A DNA stretch of 64,000 nt from Toxonevra muliebris. Lineage: Eukaryota > Arthropoda > Insecta > Diptera > Pallopteridae. Positions 24,401 to 33,419 of this stretch are shown piece after piece. Location: assembly GCA_963691655.1 (NCBI GenBank), contig OY829328.1:12292704-12356703 (forward strand), given 5' to 3'. A program made the translations under genes and the position numbers. Positions within the stretch are counted from its first letter, which is position 1; each line of letters begins with the position of its first letter. The notes beneath the pieces are model-generated. The model was not told where the DNA came from. It saw nothing but the letters and a program-made list of their open reading frames with translations, and made no database searches.

Positions 24401-25112
24401 TTTTATCTGAACGGCAATGAATCGAAACCGTGCACTTCTAAATTGATCTTTCACTGGTGACGTATGATCTAAATGACATAATAGTAAATTTATAGCAATG
24501 TTTCATGCTTTATTTTGAATACTTTTATGATCTAAACAACAATAGTTCAAAATCCTACGTTTGCAATCGTTTTTGATTTGTTCTTTTAAACAACCATGCC
24601 TGGTTCGTAATTGAGGAGGTCCATAATGCAATAATCCCAATTATTGCCATGTTTTTTGGATTTTGATATATGAAAGTAAATTATGTCTGCAAGACATTTT
24701 TTTTTACATAGATTTTCACATGTAAACCTTTATGCTTTTAAGAAGAAAAAAAAACATGAAAAAGAAAATTTCATAGCCTGAATAGCATTTTAGTTAATTT
24801 TTTTCTACCTTCATGTTTCAAAGATGGTAAAAACTATTAATTTTATTGAAACCTTTTTACATATCATTTTCTTTAACAGCTCCTGCCGTCACAATACGTC
24901 CACAAAATCAATCGCCCTATAAGAAAACCTCATTTTCAGCTGTAACACCAACAAATCGTTTACAAGGTGGCCCTTCAGTGGCACATTCCAATGATGAAAT
25001 TCAAAGGCTTGCACCGAGCACTTCAACGGAAGAGCTTAATCAGGAAATGGCCAATTTGGAAGGGCTGATGAAGGACTTGAGTGCAATAACAGCAAATGAA
25101 TTTGAATGTTAA
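15460..25112 (+). CDS. fra: Frazzled, DCC/neogenin-family netrin receptor (5' end missing)
   Basis: Netrin receptor at the growth-cone membrane for axon guidance. Coding exons inferred from splice sites: 15460-16638, 17104-17956, 20353-20479, 20540-20695, 20755-20964, 21042-22387, 22459-22565, 22638-22775, 22847-23027, 24165-24337, 24880-25112. Every junction has GT/AG and keeps one frame, giving about 1,566 residues plus the missing start. The first exon encodes four Ig domains with paired cysteines (Ig1 from 15466, Ig2 near 15770, Ig3 near 16090, Ig4 near 16363). A long acidic, Ser-rich linker follows (17104-17820), then six fibronectin III domains (17820-22200) and a transmembrane helix near 22255-22330 ([17 protein letters not shown]). 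The cytoplasmic P1 ([16 protein letters not shown]), P2 ([13 protein letters not shown]) and P3 ([16 protein letters not shown]) motifs of the DCC family are all present. The stop is TAA at 25110-25112. The first exon starts at codon position 2, so an upstream exon is required. Confidence 0.95.
17104..17956 (+). CDS. fra: fra exon encoding the Ig4-FNIII1 linker and start of FNIII1
   Basis: This exon joins the Ig4 exon through a phase-1 junction (QPG then KLKNSRK) and ends phase 2 into the rest of FNIII1. About 240 residues before the first fibronectin domain are low in complexity: a basic start (LPLKRRKN), a Gly-Asn stretch, an uninterrupted run of aspartates near 17520-17540 followed by YEED, and Ser runs. 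The FNIII1 domain begins at [11 protein letters not shown] long disordered spacer between the Ig horseshoe and the fibronectin stalk may be subject to alternative splicing, but only transcripts can show that. Confidence 0.85.
18196..18954 (-). mobile_element. Internally deleted Tc1/mariner-superfamily element in a fra intron
   Basis: Terminal inverted repeats are AGGAATGAGATCG at 18198 and, on the reverse strand from 18952, AGGAGTGAGATTG. Both continue AAAAAATCTTAACA, so about 25 of 27 positions match. TA flanks both ends (18196-18197 and 18953-18954). At 755 bp it is shorter than an autonomous copy. It sits on the strand opposite to fra. Confidence 0.88.
18235..18796 (-). pseudogene. Truncated IS630/Tc1-mariner-type transposase
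   Basis: Two overlapping reverse-strand frames make up the N-terminal part of a transposase. [12 protein letters not shown] starts at 18796 and shifts frame near 18700 into [20 protein letters not shown], a helix-turn-helix-like segment. [13 protein letters not shown] follows, whose DD fits the first catalytic aspartate, then [12 protein letters not shown]. The C-terminal catalytic residues are deleted and the frame runs into the terminal repeat. The family is recognised from the MDDETY region; a D37-type spacing cannot be measured because the second half is gone. Confidence 0.75.
23319..23909 (+). CDS. MST-HMG-box protamine-like protein nested in a fra intron
   Basis: An intact 196-codon intronless frame, same strand as fra, inside the intron between 23027 and 24165. 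Residues about 43-103 form a divergent HMG-type box ([12 protein letters not shown], then [20 protein letters not shown]). A highly basic segment ([10 protein letters not shown] and HHKKRRS, about 104-126), a Ser run and a mixed, more acidic tail follow. The box and basic tail match the insect MST-HMG sperm chromatin family (protamine A/B, Mst77F, Prtl99C types), which replaces histones in maturing sperm nuclei. A second in-frame Met (residue 42) directly precedes the box and could be the true start. An AATAAA lies at 24062-24067. The family call is by motif; a specific ortholog is not claimed. Confidence 0.72.
   Translation: MPVLWDKICDLFSTLVRPTRRKTRVTFSPSTLHREIVRHTKMSASPNPFFNFLAEVRLKANCGESSATSRETVRIAKTAGRLWNSMSDEQKQPYRNIATEQRNLKRLNRRKRRSLLTARHHKKRRSSSSSSSNLSGCHFLVPPQFPRSSESSAKQEHSFYVAVDEGKNGEKECSGEDDTNYRIDAYACPIRTAIKI
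24062..24067 (+). promoter_or_regulatory. Candidate poly(A) signal of the nested MST-HMG gene
   Basis: AATAAA about 150 bases after the nested gene's stop and 98 bases before the next fra exon. The duplicated copy of this gene (31219-31376) also ends just after the equivalent AATAAA (31365-31370), supporting it as the transcript end. Confidence 0.5.
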
Positions 25113-26145
25113 CATTAGTTATTCGAAACAGCAGGATTAAGAATTATTTTAAAATATTTACACACTATTATTTTTGAAGAGCTACATCAGCAGTCACCAC
25201 AAAAGAACGAAAAACGAGCAGCAAAATATCACCTGGAATAATAGCAGCAAGTAAAATTCCTAAAACTTACAGGAACCAAGCAATTGTGAACACATGTAAA
25301 TTTTTATGCTAATTGAGTATAAGTTCGTCGTATTTTATTTTATTTTTTTTTTGTTTTTTTTTTTTTGTCATGATTTTTATTAATATTATTAAGTTAAATG
25401 TGAATTTATTATTTCGTTTAAGTTTTCCGGGTGTTTTTCTTTTCAGTAAACATTTTTTTAATAAAATATAAAATAATTAAAATTAAAAGCGAAAAACATA
25501 CAAAAGAAAAAAAAAAACTTGTAAATATATATGAAACGTAGTAATGCGTTATATGAAGCCATAAATTTTATAATTATAATTAGTTTTTATTTTAATTTAA
25601 ATATTATTACTAAACAGAATGTCAGAAAGTAATTTTTCAGACGCCGTTTAAGGATATACTGTTTCGATCGAAATTAAATTGAAAGTAATGCTTTCTGATT
25701 TCAGTTTCGATTAAAAGTTTATTTCCAAAATACGGCTGTATTATTCTTCTATACACAAAAACACACACACACGCATCTACTTTAAAAAGAAAAACTATTT
25801 AAACTTGCACTTGTATTGGATATATATATTTAAACTGTATTTAAGACTTAATACTAAGCTAACTATCGTACTACCTATGTATTTTAACAAAATTATGCAA
25901 AAACTTAAGAGAAAAAGAATATTTTGAAGTGGAACACAAGAATGTTACTTACGTCAGAAAAAATTAAATGATTTTGCAAACATCCCTCCTAAATTCCAGG
26001 TAATTTTATTAATTAACTACTATTTAAATTTTTTTTAAGCATCTAATACGTTATTAAATTGAGTCTGTCTGTGAATAAACCTAGTGAATTTTTTCAGGCT
26101 TTATTCTTCAGTGATTAATCTACATCGGCTCAACTAATAGAGAAG
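25113..26145 (+). other. fra 3' untranslated region and downstream DNA
   Basis: No coding sequence. Several AATAAA-like motifs occur (for example near 25461), so the true poly(A) site cannot be fixed from sequence. Long A and T runs and an AC-type simple repeat near 25759-25771 are present. Confidence 0.5.
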
Positions 26146-26268
26146 ATAATCAGCCCTATTCTAAATATTCCTGACTGAAATCCTCGGAAAATTTATTTCT
26201 TTTTCCTGTATTTTTATAGGAAAAGAAGAAAATTTCATTCCGGGAACATTTAGAATAGAACTGATTAT
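26146..26268. repeat. Short hairpin MITE-like element
   Basis: The two halves fold on each other: ATAATCAGCCCTATTCTAAA from 26146 pairs with the reverse complement of the right half, which ends CTGATTAT at 26268. Pairing continues inward through ATATTCC/ATGTTCC and a central TTTTTCCTG/AGGAAAAG stem. The ends read as TA followed by ATCAG, consistent with a TA-inserting Tc1/mariner-type MITE about 120 bp long. Confidence 0.7.
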
Positions 26269-27432
26269 AGACATTGTCGATAGTGTTGACTTTAATTCTC
26301 ATATAAAATAATAAATACTATTGGTAATATTGAAGGTGTAGTTCGTTCGTAAAGCAAATATCATTTAAAATGAGATAAAAAAAAAAACAAGTGAAATTTC
26401 ATCAATCAAAAATTTGTATTTGATTTTTATTTAATTTTCAATTGGAATTTTTAATTTTTATAACGTGCCATGATTTTAGTTAAAGTTTTTAAAGAGTTTA
26501 TGACAGCAGTTGAATAAAACACAACTTAATAATAAATTTGAAAACTTTGCCACATAACAAATACAGTGAATAAAGTGAGAAATTAAATTTTGTCAACTAA
26601 AAAAATTTATGTTATGTTTATAATAAAGTCTGAGTAAAATGCATTTAAATAAAATATACATACATTATTACATTTAATTATTATCTAAAAAAAAAGAAGA
26701 AAATAAAAAGCTAAAAGTCTATTAATTATCGCAAAATTCATATGAATTAATTCTTATCAGCCAAAAGTTTTATTAATCACTACCATACACAAATACTTCA
26801 ACGTGTCTCATAAGATTGTGTTACAAAATAATTGCATTTATTTTATATGTATTTAAAAAAGTAAAGCTTAAAAAAAAAACAGTTTCCTTATTAAAAGCTA
26901 AAAAATTTAGTAAATTTTCTTTCTTTATAACTATTGATAAGTGCGCCTATAATTATTCGAATAAATACAACACACACAAACAAGCATTCATATGATTGCG
27001 TATTATAATCAAAAATTATCATTTTAAATATAGATATTGATTTAAATAAATCAAGTATATGTGCTGCACAAAATAAATCAATGCCATAAGCTAAATTATT
27101 TTCGTTTATTTAAATAATAATAACTTTAATTTTATATTTTATTTTCATGTCCAAAATTTCCAAAAAAAAAAAAAAATTAAATAAGTATATAGTTGCATTC
27201 GATACATATTTATATAAGTAAATAAGAATTTTAATTTTAAATAATAGTAATAATGTATGACACATAAGTGAATTTTAAGTTTAAAAAACAAACACCCACA
27301 ACTGAATGAAATAAAAATGTAAACAACAACAAAATGCGTATTGCCACAAATATCTCAAATAACTTATAGTATGAGAAAAGAATGAGAAGAATAAGTTTTT
27401 CAAAATCTTAAAACCATACATTTCACAACAAT
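26269..27432. other. AT-rich intergenic DNA, no gene seen
   Basis: Rich in A and T runs with no recognisable coding, RNA or transposon signature before the direct repeat at 27433. Confidence 0.5.
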
Positions 27433-27511
27433 AATCATAAAAAAATCAAACAAACACACACAAACTTTCAAAAAATAAATGTATAAAATATTATTTAGAA
27501 CGAAATTGTTT
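27433..27511 (+). repeat. Left direct repeat flanking the MST-HMG pseudogene copy
   Basis: About 79 bp similar, at roughly 80% by eye, to 31376-31462 in the same orientation. Shared blocks include AAACTTTCAAAA, AATAAATGTA and AAATTGTTT. The pseudogene copy with its transposon insertions lies between the two repeats, so they may be a long target duplication from the event that placed the copy. Confidence 0.65.
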
Positions 27512-27695
27512 ATCTTCTAAAATATTTTGCTAAAGTCCGACTGAAAGCTAACGGCTGCGAATCCTCATTGAAAATTCAACAAAGCGAAAACAAAATTCGA
27601 AGCAGAATGCAATATGGAAGACGACACAAACTTACGGATCCATGCTAATGCGTGCCCCGTCAGAACGGCTATTACAATTTAAACAAAATTTCTGT

Positions 27696-28258
27696 TTAAC
27701 CCTCTAACCCACAAAGTCGAAATAATAATAAAACAAACACCAGGATCTTTGTTTCCAGTTAACATTGATGAAAGGAAAATTAATATGCAGTCCATTTTTT
27801 GATTAGTTTTTAAGTTTAGCAGTTAGGTGAGAAAAACGAAAGGCTGCCCTTATGCAGCCTTGCGGGTTTAATCCAAAAAATAAAGATATATGTGGGCAAT
27901 TCACAAGGTGTCTTATTTGGTGTTGTATCCTCTCATTTGTCATAAATTCTCATTTTGCATACAAAATTATACGAAATTATGAGTATACGACAGTATATGA
28001 GGAGACTTAGAAATATTTTTTTTTTTTTAGATTTATTTAGATTTTTATAAAAAACTTATATGCGCGATAATTTTTCGTCACAAAACAACACTTTGTACAC
28101 ATAAAAATAACAATAAACAACAATCGTGTGATCGCAGAAAGTGCAAACTGACCACAAATTGTGTGTTTATTATTAAAAAAAAAATTAATTTGCACTTGTC
28201 CATTAATTAAAATAGAGTGAAGACTGCCTCAGGGCGGCCTTACGGATTAGAGGGTTAA
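27696..28258. mobile_element. piggyBac-type MITE (TTAA-CCCTCTAA ends)
   Basis: TTAA at 27696-27699 is followed by CCCTCTAACCC. On the right, TTAGAGGG precedes TTAA at 28255-28258. TTAA duplication and termini starting CCC are the hallmark of piggyBac-superfamily insertion. There is no transposase frame in 563 bp. Internally, at about 27841-27873, a block resembling the right end recurs (GGCTGCCCTTATGCAGCC then GCGGGTTTAA), so a second related end is nested here. It lies at the left TTAA of the larger insertion that splits the pseudogene. Confidence 0.8.
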
Positions 28259-28390
28259 CCCGGCGTACAGTGGCATTAGGCCTGCAAAGTTGGTTGAGTT
28301 AGATGGCTCAAATTTTGTAGACTGATTCTTATTGGCAAAATCAACATCTCTTCAAAATTTCAGATATATATCTTGCGTATATACAAAGAA

Positions 28391-28446
28391 AATAACCCTC
28401 TAGTTCCCAAGCGTGTCTCTAGACAGCCTTCATAAAAACGGGTTTA
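28391..28446. repeat. Short TAACCCTCTAG ... CGGGTTTAA segment
   Basis: About 55 bp that begins like the piggyBac-type MITE ends (ATAACCCTCTAG) and finishes CGGGTTTAA, with a TGTCTCTAGACA palindrome inside. It resembles a miniature or deleted copy of the same repeat family, located within the larger TTAA insertion. Confidence 0.4.
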
Positions 28447-28520
28447 ATTACCACCTTAATAGTTTTTTGTTGCCACATTTCGTTTATGGAATTCCCAAAG
28501 TTTTTAAAAAAAAATGCATC

Positions 28521-28942
28521 AGTTATGAATAACGCTCGTATCTATACAGTTTTTCGCGGTAGTATACAGTTTTTTCAACTCCAAAACCGCGTACCGCCTT
28601 TTTTACCAAAAAAGAAGTGGAAACATTGAAGGCGATTCTTATCGTCAAATGTAACTTGAAATATCCATGCGTTGATTTCTATAAATACTTCATAGCAAAG
28701 CCGGAATCGCTTCGTCAAATTTCTTCCAAGCACAAATTCTATACAACTACAGAAGGAGATATGAAAATGGAGAACGAAGATGATTTAGATAATGGATAAA
28801 TTGCTTTCCTTCTTAATTTTCATTGAAAAAAATTCAGACCGCGAAATTACAGTTTTTTTCAAATAGATTTACAATTTTTTAAAAATTTTTGGTAGAAATA
28901 TACAGTTTTTGGTCCAAAAAAAGATACGAGCGTTAGTTATGA
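28521..28942. mobile_element. Small DNA transposon with perfect 14-bp TIRs
   Basis: TAACGCTCGTATCT at 28530-28543 is the exact reverse complement of 28922-28935. If the outer TA is the duplicated target, this is a Tc1/mariner-type MITE of about 402 bp. Alternatively AGTTATGA occurs on both sides (28521-28528 and 28935-28942), which would fit an 8-bp duplication. A 60-codon frame with an acidic end (GDMKMENEDDLDNG) lies inside, but no transposase domain is recognised. Confidence 0.7.
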
Positions 28943-30281
28943 GTTATGTTTCTAGCGTATTCCAGACATTAGAAACAGTGAAAGACAACAAGAAAGATTA
29001 ATTATTTTGCTTGAATTTAAGATAAAAATAAAAATATATAAATAAAATACTTCCCGTCATACTAGCTAGAAAAAAAACTAGCTGTGAGTAGCTAGGAATT
29101 TGAATTTTTTATGCAAAATATTTAATTACTTAAAACAAATTGATAAAATGTTTATTCAACAACAAATATTTTTAGACATTCAACCTTTCCGGCTTCATAA
29201 AACCACGCCCATTAAATTATTTAGGGTTTTGAGATTAGATTTATGCTTTTTACAATTTTCAAGATTGATTAATCCCAATTTTTTTTGAATCAGTCAAAGA
29301 TTTGAGAACTAGAGCGTTAAGACTGAAAGTGTTTGAAATTTATCGATTACTTTTGCCTTACATATTTGCAACATTAGATCAGAAAGGGCTAATATTTATT
29401 ATTATTTTAGTAGTATAATTGGCATTTGCTTAAAACATAAACAAAATAAAAATAAACAAAAAGACCCGATATTTTCATCAGAGACAAGACTTGAGGGTAA
29501 TTTGCGTTCAGAAGTGAAAAATTAAGACTTTGCGCAAAAAACGCGTGGCTTTTTCTTTCAGAAATATAATGTTAAATACATGTTAATTTAAATTAATAAA
29601 AAAATCTCGCGGAGGTCGACGGACTCTTTAACTTTTTCACCAATAAATTTAAATTTAAAAAAAATTAAATCAATAAAAAAAGGTCTTATAAAAGAATTGC
29701 CCAAAAAATATTAAACACTTTTATTCACAAAAAAGTATACAAGCATCTTAATAAATACCTGATGTTGACACCTCCATACATAAAAACCAAAAAAGTGTGT
29801 TATTTTCTTACAAAAAGAGAAAATGAAAAAATTAAATAAAATTTTGAAAAACTCCACTTGCTCTTTCTCCAAAAATGTTATTTGCTTGGGGTGGAGAGGG
29901 AGAGCTATGAAAATAATATTTAAATTTATAGAGAATATTATTGCTGAGATATTAAAAAGTACAAAAATCCAAGGAAAAAGTGTCCATAACCAGTTAGAAA
30001 TTTTGAATGGTTGCCAGCTTTTTCCATCAAATTGCCCCATTGTGCTGCGTCAATGATCGTGGATCTATTACACCCGAGCTGTTCAATGAATTTTATGTTT
30101 ATCTTGTTGATCTTATTTTTATTTTTTTTTTCAAAAAAATATATTCAAGAAAATATTTTTTTTTTTTTTTTTTGCATATAAAATATTTTTCTTAAATTTA
30201 AAAAGAAAAAAAAAAAAACTTAAAAAAAATCTAGTTTTATTTTATGGATTTATGGTTTCTCATTGGCGGTGTAACAAAAAG

Positions 30282-31201
30282 TACAACCTTGATCAAAAAG
30301 TTCCCGGAATAACCAGCGTGTGGCGCTCCCATCGTTCCGATTTGAGTTCTATTTTTATTTTTATTTTTTTTTGTTAAGTTGGTACATCTGTTGTTAATAT
30401 TCCCTCTAAATCTTAGCTTCATAGCTTGACATTTTTCGAAAGTTACGTAGCCAAGAGTACATCCATCTCTGTGTGTGTTGGCGATTTTTTACAATTTTAT
30501 TAAATTGTATTGTATTAAATTTTGCGTAAAAATCGGATTTAATGGTGCGCGAACATTGGAAATGTTGGAAAAGTGTTTCGGCAACGATTCTCTAAAGAAA
30601 ACGGTCGTTTACCAGTGGCACGAGTGGTCGTGAGTCAATCGAAGATGATGAACGCAGTGGCATACCATCTACATCGAAAACCGACGAAAACGTTGATAAA
30701 GAAAAATAAATTTTGGTCAATAACCGCAAATTAACCATCGGAGAGTATTATTTGGGCGTTTGCGTGAAGCAATTCGCCTAAAGAGACCAGAATTGTGGAC
30801 AGAAAACTCGTGGGTTTTGCACCATGATCACGCACCGTCGCACAGTGCCATAATTATTTGTAATTTTTTGACGAAAAATTCAACAAATACCATCCAACGG
30901 CCACCGAATTCACCTGATTTGGCTCCTTGTGACTTCTTTCTGTTCAATCGAGTTAAAAAAACCATTACGGGAAACGCGTTTCAGCAGCCGAGAGGAAGTA
31001 ATGGAAAAATCGCAGGAAGGCACTGATGGACATACCGAAAACCGAATATAAAAAATGTTTAGAGGATTGGATCAAGCGCTGGCATAAGTGTGTTGCAGTC
31101 GATGGGGATTACTTTGAAGGGGACAATATAGATTTAGATGAATAAAATTGCATTTTTAATTTTCTGAATAAATTCCGGGAACTTTTTGATCAAGGTGGGT
31201 A
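30282..31201 (+). mobile_element. Internally deleted mariner element
   Basis: Both ends carry ACCTTGATCAAAAAGTTCCC in inverted orientation (30286 rightwards and 31196 leftwards), near TA dinucleotides. At about 916 bp it is shorter than a full mariner. The transposase is decayed: the N-terminal helix-turn-helix region (MLEKCFGNDSLKKTVVYQWH) is near 30560-30620 and the C-terminal catalytic region near 30760-31000. Part of the middle is missing. It inserted close to the right end of the larger TTAA element. Confidence 0.88.
30760..31026 (+). pseudogene. C-terminal mariner transposase fragment
   Basis: The frame contains VLHHDHAPSHSA (second catalytic Asp) and SPDLAPCDFFLF (third Asp). Thirty-four residues separate the two aspartates, the D34D spacing of mariner transposases. 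The first catalytic block is missing because of the internal deletion. Frameshifts and stops follow, although the sense resumes to the C terminus (TEYKKCLEDWIKRW) in another frame. Confidence 0.85.
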
Positions 31202-31375
31202 TGTTCATTGACCCCGGGTTAATTTCGTAATTGTGGAAAGAAATCGTGAATTGGTTTCTCTATCCTTATTCTATTGTTTAGTTTTGAGATTTCTTTCAAA
31301 TTTATTTTTGAAGTTTTCATAAAAAGCAAATTATTTGCGAAATTTGGTTTAAAAAAAATTTTTAAATAAAATATA

Positions 31376-31462
31376 AATCATAAAAGCAAAATAATCAAGC
31401 GACCACGCATAAACTTTCAAAACAAATAAATGTAAAATGTTTCATTTATAAACAAAATTGTT
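31376..31462 (+). repeat. Right direct repeat flanking the MST-HMG pseudogene copy
   Basis: Partner of 27433-27511 in the same orientation. It starts immediately after the pseudogene's last matching bases, near the AATAAA at 31365. Confidence 0.65.
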
Positions 31463-33100
31463 TCACTGATAAGAAGAAAAGCTTCAATTTCTTTTAATAA
31501 AAACCAAAGTGTATTTGATACACTTTGATGAAAACAAGTAATCACAGAATCTTCTCCAGTGGGCAGTATTCGACTTTGACATAGGATTATAGTCAAAAAT
31601 TATATGTACTTTAACTAAACTATAGTTTTGCGCCGCAAGAAATCTGTAGTTTAGTAAAAGTTAACTCAGCTAAAGTCGAATGAATACTTATTGTATATTT
31701 TTCATTATAAATTCCAAAATGTTGAAAGTTCTTGAAAATTTGTTAGTAGTAACTAAGAACTTTTATTCGACTCTTGACCTCTGCTGTTATTCGTTGTGGC
31801 CACAGATTTTGCATCAGTATGTTTGAAAAAGGTAAGTATTTCCTGATTTTTATATCAGAACACTTTCCCCACATTACAATGATAAATTAGTAAGATTTAC
31901 AATGATAAATCACCAAAGAATAACAACATCTTGCTTACTTTTATGCTGATAAAAAATAAACTACAAATCAAACGGAATAGAGCGGAGATTGTTTGAATTC
32001 ATACCAATGATGGAGTAGAAAAGAACGCATGAGTGTACTATGAGCTTAAGATAAAAATGTTTGAGCTTCTTACTCAGATTTTGGTTTATACCCAGTTATC
32101 TGTTTGGTACGACTTTTGTACAAAGTTTTTCCAGTTCTGATTATAAGCCGAAAGTAAGGAGAAAAAAGGAAATAGAATAACATTCATGGTTGTAATTTGC
32201 AATCCGCTTTTTTGAAAGTTTTTCGTTAATCGAAAGGTCTTGACAGTCCATTTTCAACTTTAAGAATATATTGCAAATAAGAGACATCCATAATTATATC
32301 TTGGTTTTATCACTAAATTAATTATACAATAAAATATTCGAATTCGTTGATATCTCTCGAAATGAAGGATACAGAGAGGGGATGAATGGTTAGTGTATAA
32401 CTTTTCACAACGAAAAAAATTGGCTAAGACTTCGAAGTTATAGGGCCTCACTCCTCGTTCTCCACTACGACAAGGCCTGGCAATCTATATGTGTCTCCAG
32501 AGAAATTGATTAGGCCAATCAATAATGAGAATTCCATAAAGACTCCAAATAACAAATGTTCAGGATCCAGATATTTTCTAATTTATTTTTATTTGGCCAA
32601 AAGGATCCCACTGAAAAATTCTCCATACAAAAGATGAGTTTTTTTTGGAGGTTTTCACAAAGCAATCCATAGAGCCAAACTATTTTGGGAATCATCACAA
32701 AACTAAGCTTCTTTTTAAAGAAGCACAGCAATAACTTTTTTTCGTTAGGTACCTTAATACCTTAACAAGGTACATACATATCTTGTTACATACGTACTAG
32801 GGATGTCGCTCGGGACTTTTCGGAATTCGGGTTTCAAATTTCATACCCGGAATTAACCCAGGGATTGACAGTTTTATAAAATTTAAAATAAAAACTATAA
32901 ATTAATGCTTAATTAATGTAGCGCACTTTTGAAATTAAAGTCTGAGAACTGGTTTGGTTTATTATGTTTTTTGTAGACAATAAAAATTAAATCTGTTAAT
33001 TTTTAAAGTCCTGACTACTGTTCCATGTTTTTAGTTAATTTAGGTGATGTATAACAGGCTTAAGGAACGTATATATTTAGTCATCACAACAACAGTGTAT
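31463..33100. other. No gene seen
   Basis: AT-rich intergenic sequence. A perfect local palindrome GTATTTGATACACTTTG-type run lies near 31510-31530. No exon, RNA or clear transposon end recognised. Confidence 0.45.
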
Positions 33101-33104
33101 ACAG

Positions 33105-33415
33105 AGACGGGCAGTGTATATCAGACGGCCGTTTCGGAATCCGCCACTATTCCTCATCGGTGATCTTAGTGATAGTTCTTAATCTTTCAATATCCTATAT
33201 AAGCTACTGATATTTGAAATCGTTACCCAGAATTGTAGATTTGATTCCAAATATCTTCATGTACTTGTACACTTTCTTATATTTCTCATACACTTTATAT
33301 TCATAGTAAATATAAGAAGATTGTGAGAACTAACCACCAGACGAAGACGGGATTCGAACCTGAACCTCCCGGATGAAAGTCTAGAGCACTATCCACTAGA
33401 CTATCAAGGTCATCC
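33105..33415 (-). repeat. tRNA-derived SINE, family 2, copy 1
   Basis: On the minus strand the head reads GATAGTCTAGTGGATAGTG (A box) and GGTTCGAATCCCG (B box), with a TTC anticodon-position triplet between them, so it looks related to tRNA-Glu. The acceptor stem does not close. The body continues to a tail carrying CCGTTTCGGAATC and CCTCATCGGTGATCTT (plus-strand reading), which recurs at 59567-59650. The good boxes and the second tail copy support a SINE rather than a tRNA gene. Confidence 0.75.
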
Positions 33416-33419
33416 CTAT

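Larger units (their letters stand above)
28255..31222. mobile_element. Larger TTAA-flanked insertion (piggyBac-like), disrupted
   Basis: Left end TTAACCCGGCGTACAG at 28255; the right end on the reverse strand reads TTAACCCGGGGTCAATG from 31222. Both are TTAA followed by CCCGG. The pseudogene resumes exactly at the right TTAA, so this boundary is well fixed. The interior contains a TIR element (28530-28935) and a mariner (30284-31199) that interrupts it near the right end. No piggyBac transposase frame is recognised. The terminal match beyond CCCGG is short, so the superfamily call rests mainly on TTAA. Confidence 0.6.
27527..31376 (+). pseudogene. Truncated, transposon-split copy of the nested MST-HMG gene
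   Basis: Part one, 27530-27695, matches the parent gene around 23484-23520 (CGACTGAAAGCTAAC versus CGACTGAAGGCTAAC). After an internal deletion it matches 23811-23924 (GAAGACGACACAAACT, then GCGTGCCCCGTCAGAACGGC). Part two, 31219-31376, matches the parent 3' region 23925-24072 (AATTTCGTAATTGTGG, then AAAGCAAATTATTTGCGAAA). Joining the parts gives the parent order, so 27696-31218 is inserted DNA. The HMG box and coding start are missing, so it cannot encode the protein. The end close to the poly(A) signal is compatible with retroposition, but no poly(A) tail remains. Confidence 0.85.

Noticed and set aside
33350..33415. tRNA-Glu gene on the minus strand
   Set aside because: The internal boxes are good, but the acceptor stem does not pair and the sequence continues into a SINE body and tail shared with 59567-59660.
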